A DNA stretch of 64,000 bases from assembly GCF_019392195.1 (NCBI RefSeq), contig NZ_JAHXKI010000002.1, forward strand, positions 558,001 to 622,000. The letters run 5' to 3'. A program made the translations under genes and the position numbers. This document shows positions 19,003 through 27,603 of the stretch, piece by piece. The notes beneath the pieces were generated by a model that did not search any database, was not told where the DNA came from, and saw only the letters and a program-made list of their open reading frames with translations. This DNA is from Marinobacter sp. F4206. GTDB taxonomy: Bacteria; Pseudomonadota; Gammaproteobacteria; Pseudomonadales; Oleiphilaceae. Every line of letters begins with the position of its first letter. Within the stretch, counting starts at the first letter, position 1.

Positions 19003-20646
19003 ATGGCACAAACCCGGATTCTCCCCCCTGCGGACAACGCCTATCAGTATCCGTTACTGATCAAGCAGCTTCTGCTCTCCGGCCCTCGTTATAACCCGGA
19101 GCAGGAGATCGTGTACGCCAATCGCAGCAAGTACACCTACACCGACCTGGTAGAGCGCATCCATCGCCTCGCCAACGCCTTGACTGATGCGGGTGTGAAG
19201 GCCGGCGATACAGTCGCGGTAATGGACTGGGATACCCCTCGCTACCTGGAGTGTTTCTTCGCCATCCCGATGATCGGCGCGGTGTTGCATACCGTGAACG
19301 TGCGCCTGTCGCCTGAGCAGATTGTCTACACCATGAACCATGCCGAGGACGACGTGGTTCTCGTGCACGACGACTTCCTGCCGATCCTGGAATCGGTCAA
19401 AGACGAGATCAAGACCGTCAAGACTTACATCCAGCTGACTGACGAGGCCTCTGCCCAGTCCACGCAGCTGGATACCGCGGGGGAATACGAAGCCCTGCTG
19501 GCCAAAGCCGCCACCGAGTTCGATTTCCCGGATTTCGACGAAAACAGCGTCGCAACCACCTTCTACACCACCGGTACCACCGGCAACCCGAAAGGCGTTT
19601 TCTTCAGCCATCGGCAGCTGGTGCTGCACACACTGTCCATGACCGGTTCTCTCTCCGCCTACGACGAGATGCCATTGCTCCGCTCATCCTCGGTGTACAT
19701 GCCGGTCACCCCCATGTTCCACGTGCATGCCTGGGGCGTTCCCTACGCCGCCACGCTGATGGGCATCAAGCAGGTCTACCCCGGTCGCTACGAACCGGAG
19801 CTTCTGGTCGACCTGCTCAAGGAGCACAAGGTTTCCTTCTCCCACTGTGTGCCAACGATCATGCAGATGATGATGGGCACCGAGTCCATCAAGACCGCCG
19901 ATCTGAGTAACTGGCACGTGCTGATCGGCGGTAGCGCCCTGACCAAGGGCCTGTGTGACGCCGGCGCCAAGCTCGGCATCCGCATGTACACCGGTTATGG
20001 CATGTCCGAGACCTGTCCGCTGCTGAGCGCCACCCACCTGGACCCTGAAGATCTGGATTTGCCGCTGGAACAGCAGACCGCCAAACGGGTCAAGACTGGC
20101 ATCGCAGTGCCCATGGTGGAACTTGAAATTGTCGATCCCGATGGCAAGCCGGTTCCCCATGACGGTGACGCCAAGGGCGAAGTGGTCGCACGTGCCCCCT
20201 GGCTGACCCAGAGCTACTTCAAGGAAAAGCAGAAAGGCGAAGAGCTCTGGGAAGGTGGCTGGCTCCACACCGGCGACGTTGCCTCGATGGATCCGGACAA
20301 CACGCTGGTGATCAAGGACCGCATCAAGGACGTCATCAAGACTGGCGGTGAATGGCTGTCATCGCTTGACCTTGAGAACCTGATCAGCCAGCACCCGTCC
20401 GTGGCCGGTGCAGCCGTCGTCGGGGTGCCCGACGAAAAGTGGGGAGAACGCCCCCATGCGCTGGTCACGCTCAAGCCGGGCGAAGAAGTTTCCCTGGAGG
20501 ATATCCAGAACCACCTGAAGCAGTTTGTCGATGCCGGCGAGATCAACAAGTGGGCGATACCCAGCCAGATTGATTTTGTCGAGGACATTCCGAAAACCAG
20601 TGTCGGCAAGATCAACAAGAAACTGATTCGGGACCAGCTGCAGTAA
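19003..20646 (+). CDS. Medium/long-chain fatty acid--CoA ligase (AMP-forming)
   Basis: A 547-residue acyl-adenylate-forming enzyme that activates a carboxylic acid with ATP and CoA. The P-loop-like motif is TFYTTGTTGNPKGVFFS, the A5 region is MYTGYGMSETCPLLS, and the motif GGWLHTGDVASMDPD carries the ribose-binding Asp. The C-terminal lysine region is KTSVGKINKK. It resembles the AlkK/DmdB-like class that uses medium-chain fatty acids, but chain length cannot be fixed from sequence. The ATG at 19003 follows AAAGAGG. A GTG at 19000 is in frame. It ends at a bidirectional terminator shared with dadA. Confidence 0.88.
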   Translation: MAQTRILPPADNAYQYPLLIKQLLLSGPRYNPEQEIVYANRSKYTYTDLVERIHRLANALTDAGVKAGDTVAVMDWDTPRYLECFFAIPMIGAVLHTVNVRLSPEQIVYTMNHAEDDVVLVHDDFLPILESVKDEIKTVKTYIQLTDEASAQSTQLDTAGEYEALLAKAATEFDFPDFDENSVATTFYTTGTTGNPKGVFFSHRQLVLHTLSMTGSLSAYDEMPLLRSSSVYMPVTPMFHVHAWGVPYAATLMGIKQVYPGRYEPELLVDLLKEHKVSFSHCVPTIMQMMMGTESIKTADLSNWHVLIGGSALTKGLCDAGAKLGIRMYTGYGMSETCPLLSATHLDPEDLDLPLEQQTAKRVKTGIAVPMVELEIVDPDGKPVPHDGDAKGEVVARAPWLTQSYFKEKQKGEELWEGGWLHTGDVASMDPDNTLVIKDRIKDVIKTGGEWLSSLDLENLISQHPSVAGAAVVGVPDEKWGERPHALVTLKPGEEVSLEDIQNHLKQFVDAGEINKWAIPSQIDFVEDIPKTSVGKINKKLIRDQLQ

Positions 20647-20672
20647 GCTCTGGCCTGAGTCACCCAGCACTG

Positions 20673-20703
20673 AAAAAGCCAGCTCGCATGAGCTGGCTTT
20701 TTT
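20673..20703 (+). terminator. Bidirectional terminator between ligase and dadA
   Basis: AAGCCAGCTC and GAGCTGGCTT pair perfectly around a GCAT loop, with A-runs on one side and T-runs on the other. It can end both the plus-strand ligase transcript and the minus-strand dadA transcript. Confidence 0.88.
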
Positions 20704-20718
20704 GTCTTAACCGGTGCT

Positions 20719-21972
20719 TCAGACCCCGGTGAAGGCGAATTCCACCTCCGGCCGGCGCCCGCCGATGATGTCGGCCAGGGCGGCGGCTGAGCCACAGGCG
20801 TGGGTCCAGCCCAGGGTGCCGTGGCCAGTATTCAGATACAGATTGGGGAAGTGACTCTTGCCAATGTAGGGCACGTTGGACGGCGTTGCCGGGCGCAGAC
20901 CGGCCCAGAACTCGGCCTGATCCCAGTAGCCTGCCTCGGGCATGACTTCGGCCGTACGCCGGACGATGGCGCGGCAGCGCGTGTGGTTCAGTTCCCGGGA
21001 ATAGCCGCTGAGCTCGGCCGTGCCGGCCACCCGCAGACGGTCCCCGAGCCGAGAGTACACCAGTTTGTATTCGTCATCGGTCAGGCTGACGCTGAACGCC
21101 GCCTCCTCGTTCTTCACTGGCACCGTGATGGAATAGCCCTTGGCCGGATAGATATTGAGGGTCAGACCAAGCTGTTTCGCGAGGGGCCCGCTGAAGCTTC
21201 CGAGACTGAGAACGTAGGCATCGCCCCGCAGCGTCTCGTGGCAGCCATCCCTGATAGTCTCTACCCCCAGGACTCGCTCTCCGGCATGCTCGAAACCGAG
21301 CACCTCGGTACCGTAACGGAACTCAACCCCCGCCTCGACACACTTCTGGGCCAGATTCTGGGTAAACTTGCGAGCATCACCCGACTCATCTTCCGGCGTA
21401 TAAGTTGCGCCCGCAATCCGGTCCTGAATCGGATTCAGGGCAGGCTCCAGCTCAACAGCCTTGTTCGCATCGATGATCTGACGATCACACCCCTGATCCT
21501 GCATGATCCGGGTCGGTTCGATAGCACCCTCAAACTCTCTCGGGTTGGTGTAGAAGTGCAGGATGCCCCTCTCCAGAGCATCGTATTCGATGCCCGCCTC
21601 TTTCCGCAGAGCCTGCAGCAGAGTCCGGCTGTAGGTGCCAAGGTTCACAATCTGTCGGATGTTGTGGGCAGCGCGCGCGGAGGTGCATTCGCACAGGAAT
21701 GAGAGTGCCCAGCGCCACTGGTCGGGATCCATACGCGGCCGGAACAGCAGCGGTGCGTCCGGCTTGAACAGCCACTTGAGAACCTTGAGTGGGGCTGAGG
21801 GGTTGGCCCAGGGCTCGGCATGGGAAACTGAAATCTGCCCTCCGTTGGCGTAACTGGTTTCAACTCCGGCCTGATTCTGTCGGTCGACCACCGTTACCTG
21901 GTGGCCCTGCTTCTGCAGAAACCAGGCGGTGGTCGTGCCCACGACACCCGCGCCCAAAACCAGTATGTGCAT
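20719..21972 (-). CDS. dadA: D-amino acid dehydrogenase
   Basis: A 417-residue FAD-dependent DadA-type enzyme that oxidatively deaminates D-amino acids (typically D-alanine) at the inner membrane and feeds electrons to the respiratory chain. The N-terminal Rossmann motif is MHILVLGAGVVGTTTAWFL. The conserved family segments YANGGQISVSHAEPWANP and the C-terminal NTGHGTLGWTHACGS are present. Length matches the E. coli enzyme. No alanine racemase gene is adjacent. Confidence 0.93.
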   Translation of the reverse strand: MHILVLGAGVVGTTTAWFLQKQGHQVTVVDRQNQAGVETSYANGGQISVSHAEPWANPSAPLKVLKWLFKPDAPLLFRPRMDPDQWRWALSFLCECTSARAAHNIRQIVNLGTYSRTLLQALRKEAGIEYDALERGILHFYTNPREFEGAIEPTRIMQDQGCDRQIIDANKAVELEPALNPIQDRIAGATYTPEDESGDARKFTQNLAQKCVEAGVEFRYGTEVLGFEHAGERVLGVETIRDGCHETLRGDAYVLSLGSFSGPLAKQLGLTLNIYPAKGYSITVPVKNEEAAFSVSLTDDEYKLVYSRLGDRLRVAGTAELSGYSRELNHTRCRAIVRRTAEVMPEAGYWDQAEFWAGLRPATPSNVPYIGKSHFPNLYLNTGHGTLGWTHACGSAAALADIIGGRRPEVEFAFTGV

Positions 21973-21987
21973 GCATGCCTCCCGTCA

Positions 21988-22344
21988 TTAGCCACCAGAC
22001 CGTTTTACGGTCCAGCCTTTTGCCTGCAAAAGCGGGACAAGGATATCCCGCTGATCGCCCTGAATCTCAACCGTTCCGTCCTTGACGGTACCCCCGGTAC
22101 CGCACTTGGCCTTCAGTACCTTGGCGAGGGCTTTGAGTTCCTTTTCATCCAGCGGGATGCCGGTAACCAGGGTGACGCCCTTGCCCTTGCGGCCCTTGGT
22201 TTCGCGGCTGACCCGGACAATACCGTCGCCTTCCGGCCGGGATGGTGTTCCGCAGGAGCACTCCGACACCGGATTCCGGCAGTCAGGGCACATCCGGCCC
22301 TGCTCCGTGGAAAAGACCAATCCGCCTTCAGATCGCTTCTTCAT
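21988..22344 (-). CDS. yciH: SUI1/YciH-family translation factor
   Basis: A 118-residue protein related to eukaryotic eIF1. The N-terminal part has a possible zinc-binding cysteine set (CPDC, then CSC). The C-terminal SUI1 fold shows KGVTLVTGIPLDEKELKALA and the conserved KCGTGGTVKDGTVEIQGDQR. Bacterial members are thought to influence start-site fidelity, though their role is not settled. It lies 15 bp upstream of dadA on the same strand and may be co-transcribed with it. Confidence 0.9.
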   Translation of the reverse strand: MKKRSEGGLVFSTEQGRMCPDCRNPVSECSCGTPSRPEGDGIVRVSRETKGRKGKGVTLVTGIPLDEKELKALAKVLKAKCGTGGTVKDGTVEIQGDQRDILVPLLQAKGWTVKRSGG

Positions 22345-22380
22345 ACCTGTGCTCTACTCCCCTTGCTCTGTCCTACTCGA

Positions 22381-22908
22381 CTATTCAAGGCCGGGAGGGT
22401 ACTTGGAAAACATCTCGGCCACTACCTCATCAATCAGTTCGTGGCGGGTCTCTGGTGACTGGTGCTCGGTCAGGTAGCGGCGACTTACAGCGCGCCAGAC
22501 CACCTCATTGATGTCAGTGTCCACGAGTTCAACCACCAACTTGCCTTCTGTGACCTCCCGTACTGGCGGCGGAGCGGCAAGGCCCCAGCCAAAGTTGCTC
22601 CAGCCATAGCCGAATCCTACCCCCACACCGGTCTGCTCCAGCCGATCCTCCTCGACAATCTGCCAGTTGGCAAGCAGGTCCGCTTCGTCGGCCGTGACCT
22701 GTCGCATGGCTTTGCGCTTCAGCTCCCGCTCGACCGCATTCTGGACCCGGCTGCCATCCAGTGACATGAAGGAACCACTGCCGGCATCCTGGGCGAACGC
22801 CCAGGTGGCGTAATTGCCGAATACAACCGAGGAGTTGTAGTCCGTAATCACATTGCCGGAACACCCGGCCAAGGTCAGTACCAATGCCGAAATCATCAGA
22901 AAACGCAT
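22381..22908 (-). CDS. DUF4136-like lipoprotein
   Basis: A 175-residue lipoprotein: signal MRFLMISALVLTLAGC with the lipobox LAGC. The mature protein has the DUF4136 layout: an early aromatic TWAF segment, VERELKRKAMRQ, a glycine/tryptophan-rich middle (VGFGYGWSNFGWG), and a C-terminal EVVWRAVSRRYL region. The start at 22908 is supported by AAGGAGA upstream. It is probably attached to the inner or outer membrane. The function of this family is unknown. Confidence 0.8.
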   Translation of the reverse strand: MRFLMISALVLTLAGCSGNVITDYNSSVVFGNYATWAFAQDAGSGSFMSLDGSRVQNAVERELKRKAMRQVTADEADLLANWQIVEEDRLEQTGVGVGFGYGWSNFGWGLAAPPPVREVTEGKLVVELVDTDINEVVWRAVSRRYLTEHQSPETRHELIDEVVAEMFSKYPPGLE

Positions 22909-22986
22909 AGTGCAGTTCTCCTTTATTGGAGGTTTCGTAGCTTCAGTATACGCACAGGACACGGACCACGATGCCCTGCGGGTTCT

Positions 22987-23592
22987 TTATCTGTCGAGAT
23001 CGTAATCCAGTTTCTGGGCCTCACAGAACGCGGCAAACTCTTCTGCCAGGGGTTCGGGCAACGCCACCCTGGCCGTGACCCGGGTGCCATACTCCACCGA
23101 TTCCAGAACTGCACCATGAACCTCGCACCAGTGCCGAACGGGCTGTTCATCGGCAAAACCCATCACTACATCCGCCGGGATCATTGGCTGCTGAACCACT
23201 CGTTCAACAGCAGAAAGCACGCTCTCGGCAGCGCCGGCGTAGGCGCGTACGAGACCACCTGCACCCAGCTTGATACCGCCAAAATAGCGAACCACCATAA
23301 CCAGAACATCCCCCATGTCCTTGTGCTGGATCACGTTGAGGATGGGTTTACCGGCCGTGCCGGAGGGTTCGCCGTCATCGTTCATCGCCGCCTCGGCGGC
23401 AGAGCCGGGGCGGCCAATCTGGTACGCCCAGCATATGTGCCGGGCGTCGGGGTGGTCACGGTGGGCCTGTTCCAGCCAGACCTTGACCTCATCCCTCGAA
23501 CAGACCGGCGCGACGCGGGCAATGAACCGGCTTTTCTTCACTTCCGTCTCGCGCTCAAGGTATCCTGCCGGAACGGGGTAATCTCTGGTCAT
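22987..23592 (-). CDS. yigZ: YigZ/IMPACT-family protein
   Basis: A 201-residue member of the YigZ/IMPACT family. The N-terminal domain carries KKSRFIARV, the conserved AYQIG segment, NDDGEPSGTAGKPIL and VVRYFGGIKLGAGGLVRAY. The C-terminal DUF1949-like domain follows. Eukaryotic IMPACT regulates translation through GCN1/GCN2. The bacterial role is not established. It is adjacent to the DUF4136 lipoprotein on the same strand. Confidence 0.92.
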   Translation of the reverse strand: MTRDYPVPAGYLERETEVKKSRFIARVAPVCSRDEVKVWLEQAHRDHPDARHICWAYQIGRPGSAAEAAMNDDGEPSGTAGKPILNVIQHKDMGDVLVMVVRYFGGIKLGAGGLVRAYAGAAESVLSAVERVVQQPMIPADVVMGFADEQPVRHWCEVHGAVLESVEYGTRVTARVALPEPLAEEFAAFCEAQKLDYDLDR

Positions 23593-23607
23593 GAGTCGGT
23601 GAACCTT

Positions 23608-23820
23608 ATGTCAACTGAAAACAATCACATCAGTCCGGGCACGGCGAAGCCTGCAAAACTCCGAAAGGCCGCCTGCGGGATTCGCTTCGAGGAAGACGAA
23701 CTGCAGGAGGGCGTCGATTTCTCCGGCGCCGCCGAGCTCAAACCGGTGGATGAGGACGAATCGCAGGAGCGGCCGCCATCAGGCGGCGGTAAACACCGGC
23801 AACCGCACCGTCACCCGTAA
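23608..23820 (+). CDS. Possible small hydrophilic protein (70 aa)
   Basis: A 70-codon ORF whose product is polar and acidic in the middle (GIRFEEDELQEGVDFSGA) and basic at the end. The middle segment reads like real protein rather than a mirror of a coding strand. However, the ORF overlaps the 3' end of the oppositely oriented sensor kinase by 42 bp and has no strong ribosome binding site. I keep it as a weak candidate. Confidence 0.3.
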   Translation: MSTENNHISPGTAKPAKLRKAACGIRFEEDELQEGVDFSGAAELKPVDEDESQERPPSGGGKHRQPHRHP

Positions 23821-25095
23821 GCCACCAGACTTGCCCGCCGCTGCGCTGATTTCGCCATCGTGGGCGGCTACGATATCCCGCGCAATGGCGAGCCCCAATC
23901 CCCAGCCCTTGCCGCCGCGTGACTTGTCGGCCCGAAAGAACGGCTCGAACAGGTGCGGCAATAACTCGGCCGACACGCCCGAGCCTTCGTCCTCGATATC
24001 AACCGTCACCTGAGCATCCGCCACCGACGACCTCACCTGCACCCGTTTCCCCGGTGGCGTGTGATCCAGCGCGTTCTGCAGGATGTTGTCAAAGGCCCGC
24101 TGCAGAAGGCCAGCATCGCCCAACACCGACACCCCGGCGGTCTGATCCGTAGCCAAAAGAGTGCATTCCACGCCCTGATGATCAGCGTAGTCCGCAGCAT
24201 CCCGCAAGACCTGATTGATCAGTTTGACCGGCTTGACCGGTTCACGCTCAATATCACCACCCTGTTCGGCGACCCGGTACAGCGTCAGGATCTGCGAGGT
24301 CATGGCCTCCAGCCGCTCATTCTGGCGCAGGATGCTGGCGATCAACTGCTCGTCGGCCCCGCCGTCGCTGGCCAGTTCAATCGCAATACGCTGACGGGTG
24401 AGCGGCGTCCTCAGATCATGGGAAATATCCCGCAGCAGGTGTTTCTGGCGCTCGAGCAGACTGCACAGGCGTTCGGTCATGGCGTTGAAGGCGGTGGCAA
24501 GCTGGCCGACTTCATCCCGTCGGCGGGCTATGTCGTCGCCCACCCGCAGATCCGTATTACCACCGGCGATCCTCTGGGCTGTGCTCTCCATGTGTTTCAA
24601 AGGCCGTGAAACGAAACGGGCAATCCACCAGCACGCGAGCGTGATCAGTACGAAGGCCAGGCCCATCTCAATAAACCGGAAGAACTTCGGGTCGAGCCAG
24701 CCCTCTCCATTCACCCGGGGCCAGGCCACCAGTTGGTAGCCCTCGGCCACATCGATAACCGCAGGTTTCTGGGGGTACCAGCCAGATTTCATACGCTCGC
24801 GAATAGGCGATGGCAAACGCTCGTCGTCGTCCCGCTCAATCAGAATCAGGCGCAACTCCAATCGTCGTCCCTGATCGCGAAGAAAACGCCATGCGTCACC
24901 ACGGCCCTCGGTTTCACGAATCGTGATGGCCTCCAGACCCAGATCCTTCAGGCCAACCTGACGCTCAATGGCCTGCCGCTCGCGATCCAGCAGCGTTCGC
25001 GTGGCCAGGCTACTGACCAACACGGTGACCGCCATGGCCAGCCAGATCGACAGGAAAATCCGCCAGAACAGGGGAAACATCAGGCGCCGGGTCAC
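23779..25095 (-). CDS. CpxA-like sensor histidine kinase
   Basis: A 438-residue inner-membrane kinase with two membrane helices (about residues 10-32 and 143-160) flanking a short periplasmic domain of ~110 residues. A HAMP linker follows (FVSRPLKHMESTAQRIAGGN), then the HisKA box with the phosphorylated histidine at about residue 226 (RDISHDLRTPLTR). The ATPase domain shows NILQNALDHTP (N box) and the glycine-rich GKGWGLGLAIARDIV. It overlaps the response regulator gene by four bases. The periplasmic domain is smaller than that of E. coli CpxA, so the stimulus may differ. The divergent Spy-like gene points to envelope stress. Confidence 0.9.
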   Translation of the reverse strand: MTRRLMFPLFWRIFLSIWLAMAVTVLVSSLATRTLLDRERQAIERQVGLKDLGLEAITIRETEGRGDAWRFLRDQGRRLELRLILIERDDDERLPSPIRERMKSGWYPQKPAVIDVAEGYQLVAWPRVNGEGWLDPKFFRFIEMGLAFVLITLACWWIARFVSRPLKHMESTAQRIAGGNTDLRVGDDIARRRDEVGQLATAFNAMTERLCSLLERQKHLLRDISHDLRTPLTRQRIAIELASDGGADEQLIASILRQNERLEAMTSQILTLYRVAEQGGDIEREPVKPVKLINQVLRDAADYADHQGVECTLLATDQTAGVSVLGDAGLLQRAFDNILQNALDHTPPGKRVQVRSSVADAQVTVDIEDEGSGVSAELLPHLFEPFFRADKSRGGKGWGLGLAIARDIVAAHDGEISAAAGKSGGLRVTVRLPVFTAA

Positions 25096-25778
25096 ACAGG
25101 CACCCGATAGCTGTAGCCCAGTCCACGAACGGTTTCAATGCGCGGTGGATCTTCATTGCCCAGTTTGCGGCGCAGGTTGCTGATGTGCATGTCCAGGGTA
25201 CGGTCATAGGCTTCTAGCCGACGCCCAAGCGCCCATTGCATCAAGTCGGTTTTGCGCACGACGCTGCCGGAGTGGGCCAGCAGAACCTGCAACACCTCAT
25301 ATTCGGTGGCGGTGAGATCAAGGGCGACGCCTTGCTGGAGAATGCGCCGGTGCCCCGGTTCAACCCGCAAATCGCCATAGACCCGGGCGGCGTTCACCTC
25401 GGTCTTCTGATCCCAGGCTATGCGGCGCAATAGTGCCTGAAGGCGGGCCACCAGCTCTCTCGGGTTACAGGGTTTGGGAATGTAGTCGTCGGCCCCCACT
25501 TCAAAGCCGACAATCCGGTCGGTCTCATCGCCGCGGGCGGTCAGTAGCACGACCGGCAGGTGGGTAGCTGCACGCAGCTCCCGCAACACCTCCAGGCCGT
25601 TGATGTCCGGCAGCATGATGTCCAGCACCACAATGTCACAATCCTGGCCGAGGGCCAGGGTCAATCCGTCCTGGCCATTGGCCGCCTCGCGGACGGTAAA
25701 TCCCTGATTGGCCAGGTAGCGGGCCAGCAACTCCCGCAGTTCATCATCGTCTTCTACCAGCAACACCCGGTTTTGCAT
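25092..25778 (-). CDS. CpxR-like OmpR-family response regulator
   Basis: A 228-residue regulator: receiver domain with the acidic pocket VEDDD, phospho-acceptor Asp53 (IVVLDIMLP) and Lys102 (GADDYIPKP), then a winged-helix DNA-binding domain (LDLTATEYEVLQVLL, DMHISNLRRKLG, TVRGLGYSYR). The true start is 25778. An open frame running 165 bases further upstream is non-coding. The gene overlaps the kinase by four bases. It likely activates the divergent Spy-like gene and its own operon through the repeats in the shared promoter region. Confidence 0.92.
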   Translation of the reverse strand: MQNRVLLVEDDDELRELLARYLANQGFTVREAANGQDGLTLALGQDCDIVVLDIMLPDINGLEVLRELRAATHLPVVLLTARGDETDRIVGFEVGADDYIPKPCNPRELVARLQALLRRIAWDQKTEVNAARVYGDLRVEPGHRRILQQGVALDLTATEYEVLQVLLAHSGSVVRKTDLMQWALGRRLEAYDRTLDMHISNLRRKLGNEDPPRIETVRGLGYSYRVPV

Positions 25779-25846
25779 CGTCTGCCTCCGTAAGCACTGT
25801 CTGAAGTCTAACACGCATGCTCCAAGCCGCTGATTCGGTGAATTTT

Positions 25847-25890
25847 CCTTTGCAGAACCTTTACACGGAGCTGACACCCGCTGACAACCT
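25847..25890 (+). promoter_or_regulatory. Candidate response-regulator binding repeats
   Basis: Two sets of direct repeats lie between the regulator and the Spy-like gene: CCTTTGCA and CCTTTACA 11 bp apart (25847 and 25858), and CTGACA twice, 10 bp apart (25871 and 25881). OmpR-family regulators bind tandem half-sites with 10-11 bp periodicity, and CpxR boxes contain the complement of TTTAC. Which set is used cannot be told. Confidence 0.45.
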
Positions 25891-25957
25891 TCAGCGCTAC
25901 CATAGCGGCGAATCCCATCCATTGCCGCAGGTGCGGCGTTCAACCTGAGGAATTGTC

Positions 25958-26317
25958 ATGAACAAACGCAAACACGCCATTATCACCGCCGGCATTCTGA
26001 CGTCTGCCCTGCTCGCCGCAAGCCCCTTCGCCCTTGCTGACCACCATGGCGACGACAAGCGTGGCGGTCACCACGGCAAACACAACCTGGAAGAAATGTG
26101 CGAAAACCTTCGTAAAGGCAAGGGGCACTTCAACCATGACGAGCGTCAGGCCAAGATGGAGGCACGCTGGGCGGAGGTGGCCGAACGACTGGAACTGACC
26201 GAAGAGCAGCTCAAAACCTGGGAACAAATCAAACAGGAAAAGCGCGAGAAACACGAGCAACGCCGGGCTAAATGGCAAGAAAGGCTTCAGGAGCGTTGCG
26301 CAACCGTAGAACAGTGA
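25958..26317 (+). CDS. Spy/CpxP-like periplasmic protein
   Basis: A 119-residue exported protein with a cleavable signal ending near residue 27 (SPFALA-DHHG). The mature part is His/Lys/Glu-rich and alpha-helical, with a LELTEEQLKTWEQI segment that matches the LTxxQ motif of the Spy/CpxP fold. Spy is a periplasmic chaperone, and CpxP feeds back on the Cpx kinase. The GAGGA ribosome binding site is good. Divergence from the CpxR-like gene strongly suggests control by that system. The His-rich start (HHGDDKRGGHHGKH) may bind metal. Confidence 0.85.
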   Translation: MNKRKHAIITAGILTSALLAASPFALADHHGDDKRGGHHGKHNLEEMCENLRKGKGHFNHDERQAKMEARWAEVAERLELTEEQLKTWEQIKQEKREKHEQRRAKWQERLQERCATVEQ

Positions 26318-26374
26318 TCAGATACCGGGTTCTGGCGTATGGTATCGGGATAACCCCCAGGAGTCTCCCAAGCC

Positions 26375-27553
26375 ATGCCCGAATCCGGACACCTCTCCCT
26401 TAACGCGTCCCTGACGGTCGAAACCTGCCAGTCCATTGAGGACATTGCCTCTGCGGACTGGGAACAATTGGCCGGCAGGGACAACCCGTTTCTGCGCTAT
26501 GAGTTTTTTCAGGCGCTGGAGCACTCCGGCTGCACCTGTGCGGAAACCGGATGGCAGCCCAGCCACCTGGTGTTCCGGGTCGCTGGCAAGCTCGCCGGCG
26601 TCGCGCCCGCCTACCTCAAGTCCCACTCCATGGGTGAGTACGTGTTCGACTGGGCCTGGGCAGACGCCTATCAGCGCCATGGCCTGGATTACTACCCAAA
26701 ACTTCTGATCGCCATTCCGTTCACTCCCTCTCAGGGCCCCCGGCTGCTGATGGACCCGGGGCTCCGGCAACACGTCGGCTCCGGCGAGCTCCCGGAGCTA
26801 TTGGACAGGCTCATATCACAGCTGGGCGCCCACTCCTGGCACCTTCTGTTCCCCGATGCCGCAGACCGGGCGCTGCTTGAGCAAGAAGATGATCTGCATC
26901 GGATCGGTTGCCAGTTCCACTGGCACAATCGGGACTACCGTTGTTTCGACGACTTCCTCGCGCAACTGACCTCCCGCAAACGTAAATCCATCCGCAAGGA
27001 ACGCCGTCAGGTGGCTGAACAGGACATCACCTTTCGACGGTTTCACGGGCGGGAGATTCCCGACCACGTCCTCTCTGCGTTCTATGTGTTTTACCAAGCC
27101 ACATACCTCAAGCGCGGCCAGCGCCCCTACCTGAACCGGCAGTTCTTTGAACGGGTGCGGGAGAGCCTGCCCGAGCACCTGTACCTCGTGATGGCAGTCC
27201 GGGAGGGGGAGATGATCGCCGGCGCGCTGTTTTTGCGTGGTGCCGATACGTTGTATGGACGCTACTGGGGCTGCCTCGACGAATACAACCACCTGCACTT
27301 CGAAACCTGCTATTACCAGGGCATCGAAATGGCCATCGAGCTCGGCCTGGCGCACTTTGACGCCGGCGCACAGGGTGAGCACAAGCTGGTACGCGGGTTT
27401 GAACCAGTCATCACCCATTCGTGGCACGGCATCCAACACCCGGGGTTCCGCGAGGCGATCGCAGCGTTCACCGAGGATGAGGCCGAACATGTGGCCGGGT
27501 ATTACGAGGAGGCCCTGACACTGCTACCGTTTCGGCAGCGGAACGGGGATTAG
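26375..27553 (+). CDS. FemAB/GNAT-like protein (DUF482 family)
   Basis: A 392-residue soluble protein of the family often labelled peptidoglycan biosynthesis protein or GNAT N-acyltransferase (PF04339). Typical segments are WEQLAGRDNPFLRYEFFQALE near the N-terminus (in pieces), RKRKSIRKERR in the middle, and YGRYWGCLDEYNHLHFETCYY, AHFDAGAQGEHKLVRGF near the C-terminus. The fold is predicted to be two GNAT-like modules, as in FemX-type aminoacyl transferases, but the reaction is not known. An AGGAG precedes the start. It is followed by the membrane-anchored hypothetical gene 50 bp later. Confidence 0.85.
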   Translation: MPESGHLSLNASLTVETCQSIEDIASADWEQLAGRDNPFLRYEFFQALEHSGCTCAETGWQPSHLVFRVAGKLAGVAPAYLKSHSMGEYVFDWAWADAYQRHGLDYYPKLLIAIPFTPSQGPRLLMDPGLRQHVGSGELPELLDRLISQLGAHSWHLLFPDAADRALLEQEDDLHRIGCQFHWHNRDYRCFDDFLAQLTSRKRKSIRKERRQVAEQDITFRRFHGREIPDHVLSAFYVFYQATYLKRGQRPYLNRQFFERVRESLPEHLYLVMAVREGEMIAGALFLRGADTLYGRYWGCLDEYNHLHFETCYYQGIEMAIELGLAHFDAGAQGEHKLVRGFEPVITHSWHGIQHPGFREAIAAFTEDEAEHVAGYYEEALTLLPFRQRNGD

Positions 27554-27603
27554 CTTCTATACTGAAAGTCCAACGCAATTTTTTTGCAAAGGGATTCAAC
27601 CCC

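Noticed and set aside
18894..19094. 66-codon ORF overlapping the acyl-CoA ligase start
   Set aside because: It has no ribosome site and overlaps a well-supported gene start out of frame.
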